DNA of 64,000 bases from Kitagawia praeruptora (Eukaryota; Streptophyta; Magnoliopsida; Apiales; Apiaceae). The translations under genes and the position numbers were made by a program. Position 1 is the stretch's first letter. Each line of letters opens with the position of its first letter. The notes beneath the pieces were generated by a model. It made no database searches. It saw nothing but the letters and a program-made list of their open reading frames with translations, and was not told where the DNA came from. The stretch is from positions 29,767,501-29,831,500 of the forward strand of contig CM075349.1 of NCBI GenBank assembly GCA_037693485.1. The letters are read 5' to 3'. Positions 46,190-56,891 of this stretch are shown piece after piece.

Positions 46190-46501
46190 ATATATGTATA
46201 TATATGTATGTATATATATATATATATTATTGTAATATTAGTTTTAAATTAAATGGTAAATTGTTTTAATTCGAAGTAAAAATTTTAGAAAAAAATGGGT
46301 AATTGGGTTGTTGGATCAGAAAAAAGAGTCCAAGTAGAAACTCAATATGGATGAAGGAATTTTAATCGGAATATAATTACGTTAACATTAGTAATTAGCT
46401 TTTTGAGTTGTTTTTGTAATTTAATTATTTATTTTAATAATTAGGATAACCAAACCGAAAACCAAAACTTTCAAAACTTTCAATGTTTCGGCTTTAATAT
46501 A

Positions 46502-46554
<53 letters not shown>

Positions 46555-46831
46555 TATTGTAATATTAGTTTTAAATTAAATGGTAAATTGTTTTAATTAG
46601 AAGTTAAATTTTTAGAAAAAATGGGTAATTGGATCAGAAAAGAGAGTCCAAGTAGAAGCTCAGTGTGGATGAAGGAATTTTAATCGGAATATAATTACGT
46701 TAACATTAGTAATTAGCTTTTTGAGTTGTTTTTGTAATTTAATTATTTATTTTAATAATTATGATAATCAAACCGAAAACCAAAACTTTCAAAACTTTCA
46801 ATGTTTCGGTTTTAATATAATAGTATAGATA
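46131..46831. repeat. Duplicated Helitron-end fragment separated by (AT)n
   Basis: Two direct copies with a period of about 328 bp (46231 and 46559 starts) share TGTAATATTAGTTTTAAATT and end in AATGTTTCGG(C/T)TTTAATATAA. The last continues TAGTATAGAT, the terminus seen in the Helitron ending at 50721. Long AT microsatellites at 46132-46228 and about 46505-46551 bound them. Read on the minus strand each is a Helitron 5' end; no matching 3' end was found. Confidence 0.65.
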
Positions 46832-47100
46832 GATATAGATTGTAATGCATTGGTTCTTGATTGAAACTGAGAAGTAAAATCCAGTATCATAAAAGGGGTT
46901 CAGATAAAATCTGATTAAAAAAAAAAAAAGCTAATACGTTCCTTATAACAACCAGAGTACTTGTTTAATTTTTATATATGCTTTGTTGTTTGCTCACTTT
47001 TCGTTCTTCTCGTCGTCATCATGCCTATTTCTCTTGCTTCTTTTTAATTTCTTTTTCATTCAGTTGCATTCCTTCTCTTGCAGCGACGACTTCTCTTGTT

Positions 47101-48273
47101 TCATCTTTTTTCCCTTACATCTCCGTGGTCTTTCTCTAGGACGAAAAATCGAAATTGATCTTCTCTTTCGTAGAAGGGCTTCATTCCATCAATAAAAACT
47201 AAACTCTCCGAGTAAGTGTAGCCATAATAAATGTCAACACATAGGTCTCCTATCTTTCCAAGAGTCTTAATTGTGTAGTTTTCGAGATTGACCCAGTACA
47301 ATCTTCTACTGACCCCAATCCCATAACTGGAAAACAAGATATCACCATTTCTAAGACATTTTAGAAACCTCAACTCCATATGTGATTTTGGCACCTTATT
47401 CAAAAACTTAAATGGCCCAAAAGACATCTTGCTCCAGTCATCACGCTTCTCGTTGAAAATATGAATATCAAAAGTTTTCCCTGCAGACCAGAATTTCGTA
47501 TTGTAGAACATGACAGCCAGAGAATCCCTGAAATTCAGTAATTTATATGATTCTCCAAGTTTATCCTGGGTGATAGAACCACTTGAACCAAGATCAGGCA
47601 ACAACCTAAAAAACTCTTGCCGAACATCAAACGACATGACAAGCAGACGACTTTCTTTCAAATCATAATCTTCCGTTATCAACCAAAAAGGAGATCCATC
47701 GACAATTACAGGGCTCAAAAAGTCGTTAATAAAACCAGGGACAACAAAGTTAGAGTGAGTAATCTTACTCCAAGAACCAGCGTTGCATGAGTAGATATAA
47801 CCTTCTAACGGATGTTCTTCAATATCATTATCATCATCATCATTATCAGTAATAACATGCATGAGTTTGTAATCATTGGCAACAGAATCGAAACCAAATC
47901 CAGGAATAAAGTCATCATATTTAGCTTGACTAGGGGGAGGTTCGATTTCCAAGCACTGTTTCGTAGCAGGATTCCATACTGTGAACCCGCGTATTCCAAA
48001 ATCCTCGTCTGAATATTCAATAAACACCAAGCCGTTAATGCATCCAATACAGGTAGTGAGTAGGCCGTCATATTTATCTTTCGGCCTACTTATAAATGTG
48101 ACAGATCTAGAGTCGCGGTCCGAGTTACGAAAAGACTTGTTGAAAGCGATGCTTGAGATAAGCAAATTCCAGGATTTACAAACTGATTTAAATCGCAAAA
48201 GTGCTTTCACAGGAAGTCGAGGAAGTATCTCAACTTCAATTGTTTCTACCGGAAGGATACTTGTTGTGGCCAT
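47101..48273 (-). CDS. F-box protein with FBA (CPR1/CPR30-type) domain
   Basis: An intact single-exon gene of 390 codons. The F-box is at the N-terminus (residues about 8-50: VEILPRLPVKALLRFKSVCK, then W..LISS..F), where it would bind the SKP1-like subunit of an SCF E3 ubiquitin ligase. The rest is an F-box-associated (FBA) region with the usual CIGCINGLVF, VWNPATKQCLEIEPP and GFGFDSVANDYKLM motifs, for substrate binding; an acidic DNDDDDNDIEEH loop lies near residue 145. Length is typical. The target is unknown; Arabidopsis relatives act in defence regulation, but plants have hundreds of such genes. It lies within the hAT-bounded interval and on the same strand as both F-box/LRR loci. No stop or frameshift is seen, unlike everything around it. 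Confidence 0.88.
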   Translation of the reverse strand: MATTSILPVETIEVEILPRLPVKALLRFKSVCKSWNLLISSIAFNKSFRNSDRDSRSVTFISRPKDKYDGLLTTCIGCINGLVFIEYSDEDFGIRGFTVWNPATKQCLEIEPPPSQAKYDDFIPGFGFDSVANDYKLMHVITDNDDDDNDIEEHPLEGYIYSCNAGSWSKITHSNFVVPGFINDFLSPVIVDGSPFWLITEDYDLKESRLLVMSFDVRQEFFRLLPDLGSSGSITQDKLGESYKLLNFRDSLAVMFYNTKFWSAGKTFDIHIFNEKRDDWSKMSFGPFKFLNKVPKSHMELRFLKCLRNGDILFSSYGIGVSRRLYWVNLENYTIKTLGKIGDLCVDIYYGYTYSESLVFIDGMKPFYEREDQFRFFVLEKDHGDVREKR

Positions 48274-48474
48274 GTTGTATGATTATGCTTTGGTGTGGCT
48301 TAGAGATGTACAGGAGGATTAGGTATTACCCTTATTTATTAGGGTTAGGGTTAGAAGTCTAGAAAGCTCTACTACATAAAAGGCAACTGATATAAACAAG
48401 GCACATGCATTCCCTTATTTATATTAGTCATAATAAATTTTACCGTTGTGCATTTTATTGTTATATTATTTAGG

Positions 48475-48870
48475 GTTGGACTACATAGCAAACACCTTAT
48501 ATAACAAACAAACAACAAAGAATACCTCATATCTACTAGATCCATTGCCCCTGGCGGGGCCACCCAATACAAAAAGTTCTTATTTTTTTAGGCTCTATCC
48601 ATCCAGTAAAAAAATAATAATAATAATAATAAAAATTTGAAAATTTACTGTTCATCGATGACATCATGATGACGTCATCAGTGACGTCATCGATGAACAG
48701 TAAATTTTCAAATTTTTTTTTTTTTGCTGGATGGATAAAGCCTAAAAAAATAAGAACTTTTTGTATTGGGTGCCCCTGGCGGAGCCAATGGATCTATTGG
48801 AATAAATAATTTTATAATGTTCTTTATTGTTTGTTATATAAGAGTGTTCTGTATGGAGCAAAGGTCATAC
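48475..48870. mobile_element. Long-palindrome MITE (nested in a larger TIR element)
   Basis: The inner part 48537-48796 is an almost perfect foldback: TAGATCCATTG at the outside, CACCCAATACAAAAAGTTCT, then TTACTGTTCATCGATGACAT and its inverse. The outer arms CTTATATAACAAACAA (about 48498) and its inverse (about 48824-48842) also match, so a larger inverted element of about 390 bp may enclose it. It lies about 200 bp upstream of the F-box/FBA start codon. Confidence 0.75.
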
Positions 48871-48912
48871 TACTTATTTACTAAATTTTTTACTTCTTTT
48901 TCATTATTTATA

Positions 48913-50721
48913 CTAGCTTAAAACCCGTGTGATACACGATTTTTTTTTAATATTATAGGAATATTTTTTTATTAATTTGAATTGATTTTTTGAAAACATG
49001 AATGATTCAAATTTTTCAATGAGAATTTCATAATAATTATATAAAGGTTATCCGTAATATTTCTAAAAAAAGGGGATTGTAGTTAGAAAATATAGAAAAG
49101 ATGATAGATTTTAGTTGAAAAGGGTAATCGGTTAATTATTAGTATTATAATACTATTATTTTATTTTATTAAATTGAACCACACGTGATATAATTGGAAA
49201 AGGAGAGATTTTAGTTAGAGAAAATATAAAAGGTAAGGTAAAAATTTAAAAGGTGACATGTTTTAGGTGAAAAATGTAATTAATTAATTTATAGTAATTA
49301 TAACTTAATTAAATTATTTTACTAAATAAAATTGCTCGTAGTATTTTTAGAAAATGTGAAATTAATGTTGCGTGTGATATATCTAGAAAAAGAGGCATTA
49401 AAAAGATAGAAAAGATTATACGTTTTAGCTATAAAAAAAGTAATCGATTAATTATTAGTATTATAATTTTATTATTTTTTTTATAAAATAGAACCGCCGG
49501 TGATATAATTGGAAAATGAGAGATTCTAGTTACAGAAAATAGAAAAGGTAACGTGAAGATTAAAAAGGTAACATGTTTTAGGTGAAAAATGTAATTGATT
49601 AGTTTATAGTAATTATAATTTAATTATGTTACTTTACTAAATAAAATTGCTCATAGTTCTTTTAGAAAATGAGAAATTAATGTTACCCGTGATATTTCTA
49701 GAAAAGATGGATTTTAGTTAGAAAATATAGAAAAGATGATACGTTTTAGCTGAAAAGATAGATTTTAGTTAGAAAAAAGAAAAAAGGTAACATATTTTGG
49801 TTGAAAAGGGTAAGATCGATTAATTAATAGTAATTAAATTAAACAAAATTGCTTGTAGTGTTTTTAAAAAATGAGAAATTTTAATTAGATAAAATATCAT
49901 GTGCATGTTTTAGGTGAAAAAGGTAATTAATTAGTTTATAGTAATTATAATTTAATTACGTTATTTTACTAAATAAAATTGTTCGTAGTTTTTTTATAAA
50001 AGGAGAAATCAATGTTGCCCGTGATATTTCTAGAAAAGAGGGATTTTAATTAGAAAATATAGAAAAAATGATACGTTTTAGCTAAAAAAAGAGATTTTAG
50101 TTTAAAAAAAGAAAAAAGGTAACATATTTTGGTTGAAAAATGTAATTGATCAATTAATTAACAGTATTTATATTAAACAAACTTATTTTATATTTCTTAA
50201 TAAGTAACCAAATACCTTTTTCAGTTATTACCTTTTGTACATTTTCCAACTAAAATCTCTTATTTCCAAAAATAACATGGGTCGTTCTATTTAATGAAAT
50301 AAACTAATAATATTATAATTAGTTATTCCCTTTTGTACATTTTTCAACTAAAATATCTTGTTTCCAAAAATAACTTGGGTCGTTCAATTTAATGAAATAA
50401 ACTAATAATATTATAATTATTAATAACTAACTGATTACCTTTTCAGCTAAAAGGTAATATTTTTTCTATAATTTTAAACTAAAATATCTCATTTTCAAAC
50501 TTATCTTTTTTTACTTCTTTTTTGACTATTATCTTTTCTGACTAAAATCTATTCTTTCCAAAACTTGGCTTTTTTCTTCTTTTTCAAGCATTTACCTTTT
50601 CAAATATGGATTTTATCTATAATTAAGTAAGGGTAAATAAGTAAAATCAACATGTACCGTACCGACCGACCGATCGACCAACCAAACTTTTAATGTTTCG
50701 GCTTTTATATAATAGTATAGA
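48913..50721 (-). mobile_element. Non-autonomous Helitron
   Basis: On the minus strand it starts TCTATACTATTATATAAAAG after a host A (50722) and ends in CTAG before a host T (48912), the A^T insertion rule. A hairpin CGTGTATCACACG lies 11 bp before the CTAG. The 1.8-kb interior has no Rep/helicase but holds several diverged copies of a unit with GGTAACATGTTTTAGGTGAAAA and AGAAAATAGAAAAG. Same terminal family as the fragments at 46.2-46.8 kb. Confidence 0.8.
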
Positions 50722-51145
50722 TTGTACTCATATTTGTAAAAAGATTATTTTGCTTTATTAGAAGCTTACTAAATTATCGAGTCTCATTCGGACAACAACA
50801 ATGGACACGAGACATATTTATTAATTTTTTGTAACTTCCTTTATTTTTAACTTGATCGGGTTGGATTGAGTCGGTTTGAAAAAATTGAAAACCATACCCA
50901 ACCCATTAATATCGGGCTGACGATTTTTAAACCCGAACATATATCGGGTTGAAAAAATTCGGTTTGAATCTGTCGAAATAGTGTCGGGTTGGATTGGTTT
51001 GGTCGGGTTAGCCAACCCCTATACACCCCTAGCCCTTTGTCTATATGTAAGTTCCTTGTTCAGTTTAATAGCTGAGTATCATCGTCACACCCGATATGTG
51101 AAATCTATCACATATTCACATATGTGAAATCTATAACGTTGGTTG

Positions 51146-51351
51146 TGTTAGGTTTGAAGTAGTCCACTAGTTGCTAATAAGGTCCTATAAATTAGGAGTT
51201 TGTTTATGTTTGATTAGGATAGACCACGTCTTCTCAATTCATGGGACGTTGGCTTAATTTTAAATATTTCTGTTTATGTAAAGCTATATATATAGCTCCA
51301 GTTATTTGCTAATAAGACACTATTCTGAAACACTCTTTTTATAGCTTATCA
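51146..51351 (+). repeat. 5' LTR of copia element
   Basis: 206 bp; contains a palindromic AGCTATATATATAGCT (51283-51298), the likely TATA region. Confidence 0.92.
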
Positions 51352-51353
51352 TA

Positions 51354-51365
51354 TGGTATCAGAGC
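51354..51365 (+). other. Primer binding site, initiator Met tRNA
   Basis: TGGTATCAGAGC two bases after the LTR, as in copia elements generally. Confidence 0.9.
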
Positions 51366-51420
51366 TCCATTAATTCGGGCCTGATTAAGAGAGAAACAGA
51401 AGAGAGAAAGAGAGGTGTAC

Positions 51421-54400
51421 ATGGCAGATAGCAGCAATGGTAGTAGTACGTTTGTACAACCTGCTATCCCTAAGTTTGATGGCTTTTATGAACACTAGGC
51501 CAAGTTGATGGAGAATTTTCTTCGATCGAAGGAATTCTGGAGCCTGGTAGAAGATGGAATAGATGAGATTCCTGAAGAGATAAAGTCATCGGAGAAACTT
51601 AGTGAAGATCAGTTAAAGAAAATGAAGCTGATTGAGGAACAACAGTTGAAGGACAGGAAGGTGAAGAATTATCTATATCAAGCTATAGATAGAGAGATCA
51701 TGGATACCATCCTGAATGACGAAACATCAAAGCAAATATGGGACTCAATGAAACAGAAGTTCAAGGGGTCATCAAGAGTCAAAAGAGCACAACTTCAGGC
51801 TTTGAAGACTGAATTTGAGACCTTAAAGATGAAAGAAGGAGAAACTATCAATGCTTATTTCGGAAGAACACTCGCCATAGCAAAAAAGATGAAATCCTAC
51901 GGTGAGAACGTTAAAGAGGCTGACATCACATGAAATTCAATTATGTGGTATGCTCAATCGAAGAATCAAATAATGTGGATATCCTGATTGTGGATGAACT
52001 CCAAAGTAGTCTTCTAATTCATGAACAAAGAATGAAATGCTCAACTGAGGAAGAGCATGCTCTAAAGGTCACACATGAAGATCGAGGTGGAAGAGGAAGA
52101 GGTGTGATAAGGGGTCGAGGAAGAGGCGGCAGAGGCAGGTCATATGTTAACAAAGCTGTTGTGGAATGCTACAAGTGTCACAATCTAGGACATTATCAAT
52201 ACGAATGTCCTAGTTGGGAAAGAAAGCTTACTATGCCGAGATGAATGATGAGGATGCGATGCTTCTGATGGCACATGTTGATGTTAAACAAGTAAGAAAG
52301 AAGGAATATGGTTTCTTGATTCTGGATGTTCAAATCATATGTCCGAAAATAAAGAAAGGTTCACTGAATTTGATGAAAGTTTTAGGCATTCGGTCAAGCT
52401 TGGAAATGACTCTAAATTAATGGTAATGGGAAAGGGAAACATTCGAGTGGAGTTAGCGGGTCAAATTCACATATTGTGTGATGTGTTCTTCGTACCAGAT
52501 TTATGCAAAAATCTCCTCAGTGTAGGCCAACTACAAGATCGGGGCATCACTATTTTAATCAAGCAAGGAGTTTACAAGTTGTACCATCCGACCAGAGGTT
52601 GCATAATGGAGAATAAAAAGATTGCAAATAGAATGTTTATAGTTTCCACAAACATTGTCATGTCATCATCCTCCTGTTTCAACACAAAAGTCGAAGAATC
52701 TGGTGAGATTTGGCATAAAAGATATGGGCACCTGAGTTACAAGAATCTGACATTATTACACAATAAACAGATGGTTCATGGGCTTCCAAGTATCCAAATT
52801 CCAAGAAAAGTGTGTACGGTCTGTATGTCGGGAAAACAACATAGAGAAGTCATGCCGAGAAAAAACAAATGGAGAGCTGAAGAACAATTACAGCTGATTC
52901 ACTCCGATATATGTGGACCTATCTCGCCTACATCTTACACTAAGAAGAGGTACATACAGACTTTTACACATGATTTTAGTAGAAAATTGTGGGTCTATTT
53001 TTTGAATGAGAAGAGTGAACCATTTATAACATTCAAAAATTTCAAAGTCATGGTAGAGAAAAAGGGTAAAACAATATGTGGTCTGAGAACAGATAGGGGA
53101 TGAGAATTTAACTCCAAGGAATTCGTTGAGTTCTGTAAAACTCACGGCATCAGAAGACAATTAACCACGGCTTATACGCCTCATCAAAATGGAGTTGCCG
53201 AGCATAAAAATCGCACAATTCTAAATATGATGAGATGTTTGCTTGAGGAAAAGAATATGCCTAAGATGTTTTGGCCAGATGCTGTGAGATGGACTTGTTA
53301 TTTACTGAATAGAAGTCCTACTAGTGTTGTGAAGAACAAGACTCCAGAAGAATGTTGGAGTGGTGATAAACCCACCATTGAACATATTCGGGTTTTTGGA
53401 TGCATTGGTAATGTACATGTACCTACTTCTAGGAGGCTGAAATTAGATGCAAGGAGTCAAAGGCATGTTTTTCTCGGTTACAGTGAGGAATCCAAAGGAT
53501 ACAAGATGTTTAATCCTCTTACTAAAGAGGTATCTATTAGTAGGGATGTGATCTTTGATGAAAGCGAATCTTGGGATTGGGGAAAAACAAAAGATGATGT
53601 CAAAAGTGATGTACTGGATTGGGGTGAAGCTTATGAAGAAATATGTGATCCAGATGAGGAAAGTGAAGTTGAAACAAACTCAAATGGAGATGAAGCAGAG
53701 CTAAATGAAGATGATGGAGGGAACACCTCAAATGAATCAATTGACAAAGAAGAGAAAGAAGAGCTCCATCGTACCTGAATGACTACATCAGTGGAGAAGG
53801 TCTATCAGACGAGAAGGTACAAAATTTTGCATTGTTCAGTTCCACTAATGATCCTTTATTTTATCGCCAAGCAGTTAAGTATAAAAACTGGAGGCAAGCA
53901 ATGGATCTTGAAATTGAGGCAATAAACAAGAATAAGACTTCGAAGCTGGTAAAACCTCCATTGGGAGCAAAGGTGATAGGAGTTAAGTGGGTTTACCAAA
54001 CAAAGTTGAACGAGAATGGAGAAATTGACAAATGTAAGGCCAGGTTGGTGGCAAAGGGTACGCGCAAGAAAAAGGGATAGACTACAATGAGGTGTATGCC
54101 CCAGTAGCACGATGGGACACCATACGTATGATAATTTCTTTGGCAGCAAGGAACGGCTGGAAGTTGTATCAACTTGATGTCAAGAGTGCCTTCTTGCACG
54201 GGGAGCTTACTGAAGAAGTATACATTGCACAACCACAAGGTTATGAGGTGAAAGGAGAAGAAGACAAGGTGTACAGACTGTTGAAAGCGTTATATGGGTT
54301 GAAATAAGCCCCTTGGTCATGGTTTCGTCGAATTGAAAAGTTTTTCATCAGAGAAGGTTTTGAAAGAAGCGGTTCAGATCACACCCTGTTTATCAAGAAG

Positions 54401-55363
54401 CTGGAGAAAAACAAAATCTTAATTGTAAGTCTTTATGTTGATGATCTTATATCTACAAGTAATGATATGAGTATGATGGAAGATTTCAGAAACTCGATGA
54501 AAAATGAGTTTGAGATGACTGATTTGGGGGAGATGAAATATTTTTTGGGAGTAGAGGTATTGCAGAGCAGCCATGGAATCCTGATTTGTCAAGAGAAATA
54601 TGCCAGAGAAGTGCTTAACAGATTTGGATTAAGAAACTGCAATGGAGTAAAGAATTCAATGGGTCCAGGAAGTAACAAGTTCTCAAATTCAGAGGAAGAT
54701 GCAAAAGCAGATATTACATTATTTAAGCAGATTGTGGGATGCTTGATGTATATGACAACAACAAGGCCGGATTTGAATTACAGTGTATGTTTTCTAAGCA
54801 GATTCATGTCAAATCCAATGGAGGTACACATGCTTGCAGCTAAACGAATTATGAGGTATATCCAAGCTACTGCTAATCTCAGCATCTTTTATAGAAAAGG
54901 TTGTACGCATGAATTATTGGCATACACTGATAGTGACTACGCTGGGGACATAAATGATCGAAAGAGTACTTCAGGTTATGTGTTCCTGTTAAGTGGAGGG
55001 GCGGCATCTAAGAAGCAACCTATAGTAACTCTTTCTACTACTGAGGCTGAGTATGTAGTCGCTGCCTCATGTGCTTGTCAAAGTGTTTGGATGCATCGAC
55101 TTCTCAAGCAAATCAGAGGTACACTAAGTGATTCTGTCAAAATATTCTGTGATAATTCATCAACTATCAAGCTGGCAAATAATCCAGTTTTCAATGGAAA
55201 ATGTAAATACATTGATGTAAGATTTCACTTTCTGAGAAATCTTGTAAGTGATGGAGCACTTAGCATGGAATATTATGGTACCGGTGATCAAGTAGCGGAC
55301 ATTATGACCAAGCCATTAAAGCTGGATCAATTTCAGAAACTCAGAAGTGCACTTGGTGTTTAG
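51421..55363 (+). pseudogene. Copia gag-pol polyprotein, broken
   Basis: Gag starts MADSSNGSSTFVQPAIPKFD at 51421; TAG at 51499-51501 replaces a Trp. A deletion near 51930 changes frame; the knuckle CYKCHNLGHYQYEC follows (about 52170). Protease (FLDSGCSNHMSEN) is reached by two more frame changes (52220-52340). Integrase has HSDICGP, then TGA at 53101-53103 inside the second catalytic motif (TDRG-stop-EF) and PHQNGVAEHKNRT. RT is cut by a stop at 53776-53778, a frameshift after LVAKG (about 54060) and a TAG at 54305-54307, with YVDDLI at about 54436. RNase H (YTDSDYAGD, STTEAEYV) is open to the stop at 55363. The family resembles Tnt1-94-type copia; the exact lineage was not settled. Confidence 0.9.
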
Positions 55364-55377
55364 TTTATGGGAGAATT

Positions 55378-55584
55378 TGTTAGGTTTGAAGTAATCCATT
55401 AGTTGCTAATAAGGTCCTATAAATTAGGAGGTTGTTTATGTTTGATTAGGATAGACCACGTCTTCTCAGTTCATGGGACGTTGGCTTAATTTTAAATATT
55501 TTTGTTTATATAAAGCTATATATATAGCTCTAGTTATTTGCTAATAAAGACACTGTTCTGAAACACTCTTTTTATAGCTTATCA
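55378..55584 (+). repeat. 3' LTR of copia element
   Basis: 207 bp, preceded by a weak purine tract (TATGGGAGAATT) and followed by the duplication GGTTG. Confidence 0.92.
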
Positions 55585-55589
55585 GGTTG

Positions 55590-56891
55590 TTCAATTTCAT
55601 AATTTAATTCAATAGCTTGTTTGGTAATACCACTCTATCCTTTGTAACAAAAAACCTAAACCGAGGGTGACTCATTCAAAGAACGTATGCACAAATATTT
55701 TCTATTTTATTAATCGACATTTCTAAAAGAAAAAAATAAATAAGGAATTCTGCTTTACAAGAAGTCAGTATCAGACTGTTAGAAGGAAATAGAACTTTAA
55801 ATTCAGAGTAGTGCTTTAGTTTTTTTCCTGAACTTCTTGTGTAGTATTTATAAATTCAGGGCCAAAGAGATGTACAGTATAATCTTCCATCTAGACATTA
55901 CATCCAATTAGTGAAAGAGAAAATAAGTAATTATGCCAAGAACCTCTTACACCACGCTAGAGTTTCCACCTCGCAAGGAAAGGCCAGTATCAACTCTACA
56001 TATGCGACCATAGCAGTTGATGACAAAATTAGGAGTAAAAATATCGATGTGAATGGTGAAAGAACACATATTAGTGAATATAGAACTACAATGGCAGAGG
56101 ATTCATAACGAGCACTTTAACGAACAAAACAAGTGCATCATGGAGCTTAGCAAAGAAAGATTTAGATTTCTTATACAGGAACTAAATGACAAGTTTTAGA
56201 AATCAGAATATATCAGAATGTGAAATTGGATAAAACTGCCTAGCACATTAATTCAAAGTCCTTGGAGGAAAACAGAAGCAAAGTTTTAATCAGTGATCAG
56301 CCTCGAACATGAGATGTATGTATACTTGCAGTGATACAAAAGAAAGTAGTACACCCCCAAACCCTAGATCTCACCAAAGCACCATCAAAAACTTGCTTCT
56401 GCATCATAACATTATTCTGGGCTGCAGCAGATTGTAAACTTGATAGCCAATCCCCCACCAATATAAGTCCCCATTTTCCAATTTCGGCCAGCAGGCAACA
56501 TCGATACCTACATTTAGTTGACAGACATTAGTGCCAAGATATGAGAAACAATCATTATCAAGCAGAAGATACAAGAGAGAGACCTATAAAAAAAGATATA
56601 CACTCAAACAGTCAAATGAATGCAAAAAAGACCACGAGGTAAAAAAATCTAACTCAAATCAAAAAAATATATTGCTTTGCATAGTTGATACAGAAGGTAT
56701 GACCAATCCATGTCATCATCCAGAAGATTTTTTAAAAGGGTTTCAAAAAGAAGAATAACACAATGACTAGCACAAGGAAGAGGCCTACAAAAGAATAATA
56801 TACCCGGACAGTCATACGTGTGCTAATAATCCACAAGGTAGAAATCTAAACTTTCATCTACTTAAGAAAACAAGCTCCTTAGTCCATACCA
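55590..56891. other. Spacer and 3' flank of the F-box/LRR gene, no gene called
   Basis: Short frames at 55911-56108 and 56331-56758 show no family. A minus-strand stretch without stops at about 56330-56530 lacks an ATG and any recognised motif. Part of this is presumably the 3' UTR of the gene starting at 60022. Confidence 0.4.

Larger units (their letters stand above)
36594..51031. mobile_element. 14.4-kb composite bounded by hAT-type ends
   Basis: The left end reads CAGGGGTGTACACGGATCGG and the right end, inverted, TAGGGGTGTATAGGGGTTGG. A perfect 8-bp duplication GCCCTTTG flanks them (36586-36593, 51032-51039), as expected for hAT. Both ends have subterminal runs of CGGGTTGG or AACCCAACCC (36600-36760; 50850-51015), as in hAT elements. 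No hAT transposase is seen inside. Contents: several other TIR elements, a dehydrogenase pseudogene, an intact F-box gene and a Helitron. It may be one large non-autonomous hAT or a macro-transposition of two hAT ends with the DNA between them. Confidence 0.65.
51146..55584 (+). mobile_element. Complete but decayed Ty1/copia element
   Basis: 4,439 bp with LTRs of 206 and 207 bp (TGTTAGG..TTATCA) and target duplication GGTTG (51141-51145, 55585-55589). The LTRs differ at about eight sites plus one indel (about 4%). Primer site and one gag-pol frame of Tnt1-like type are present, with at least four stops and four frame changes. It lies 107 bp right of the hAT-type duplication. Confidence 0.93.

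Noticed and set aside
56330..56530. Minus-strand open stretch of about 65 codons downstream of the F-box/LRR gene
   Set aside because: No ATG, no recognisable motif and no splice partner; possibly 3' UTR.
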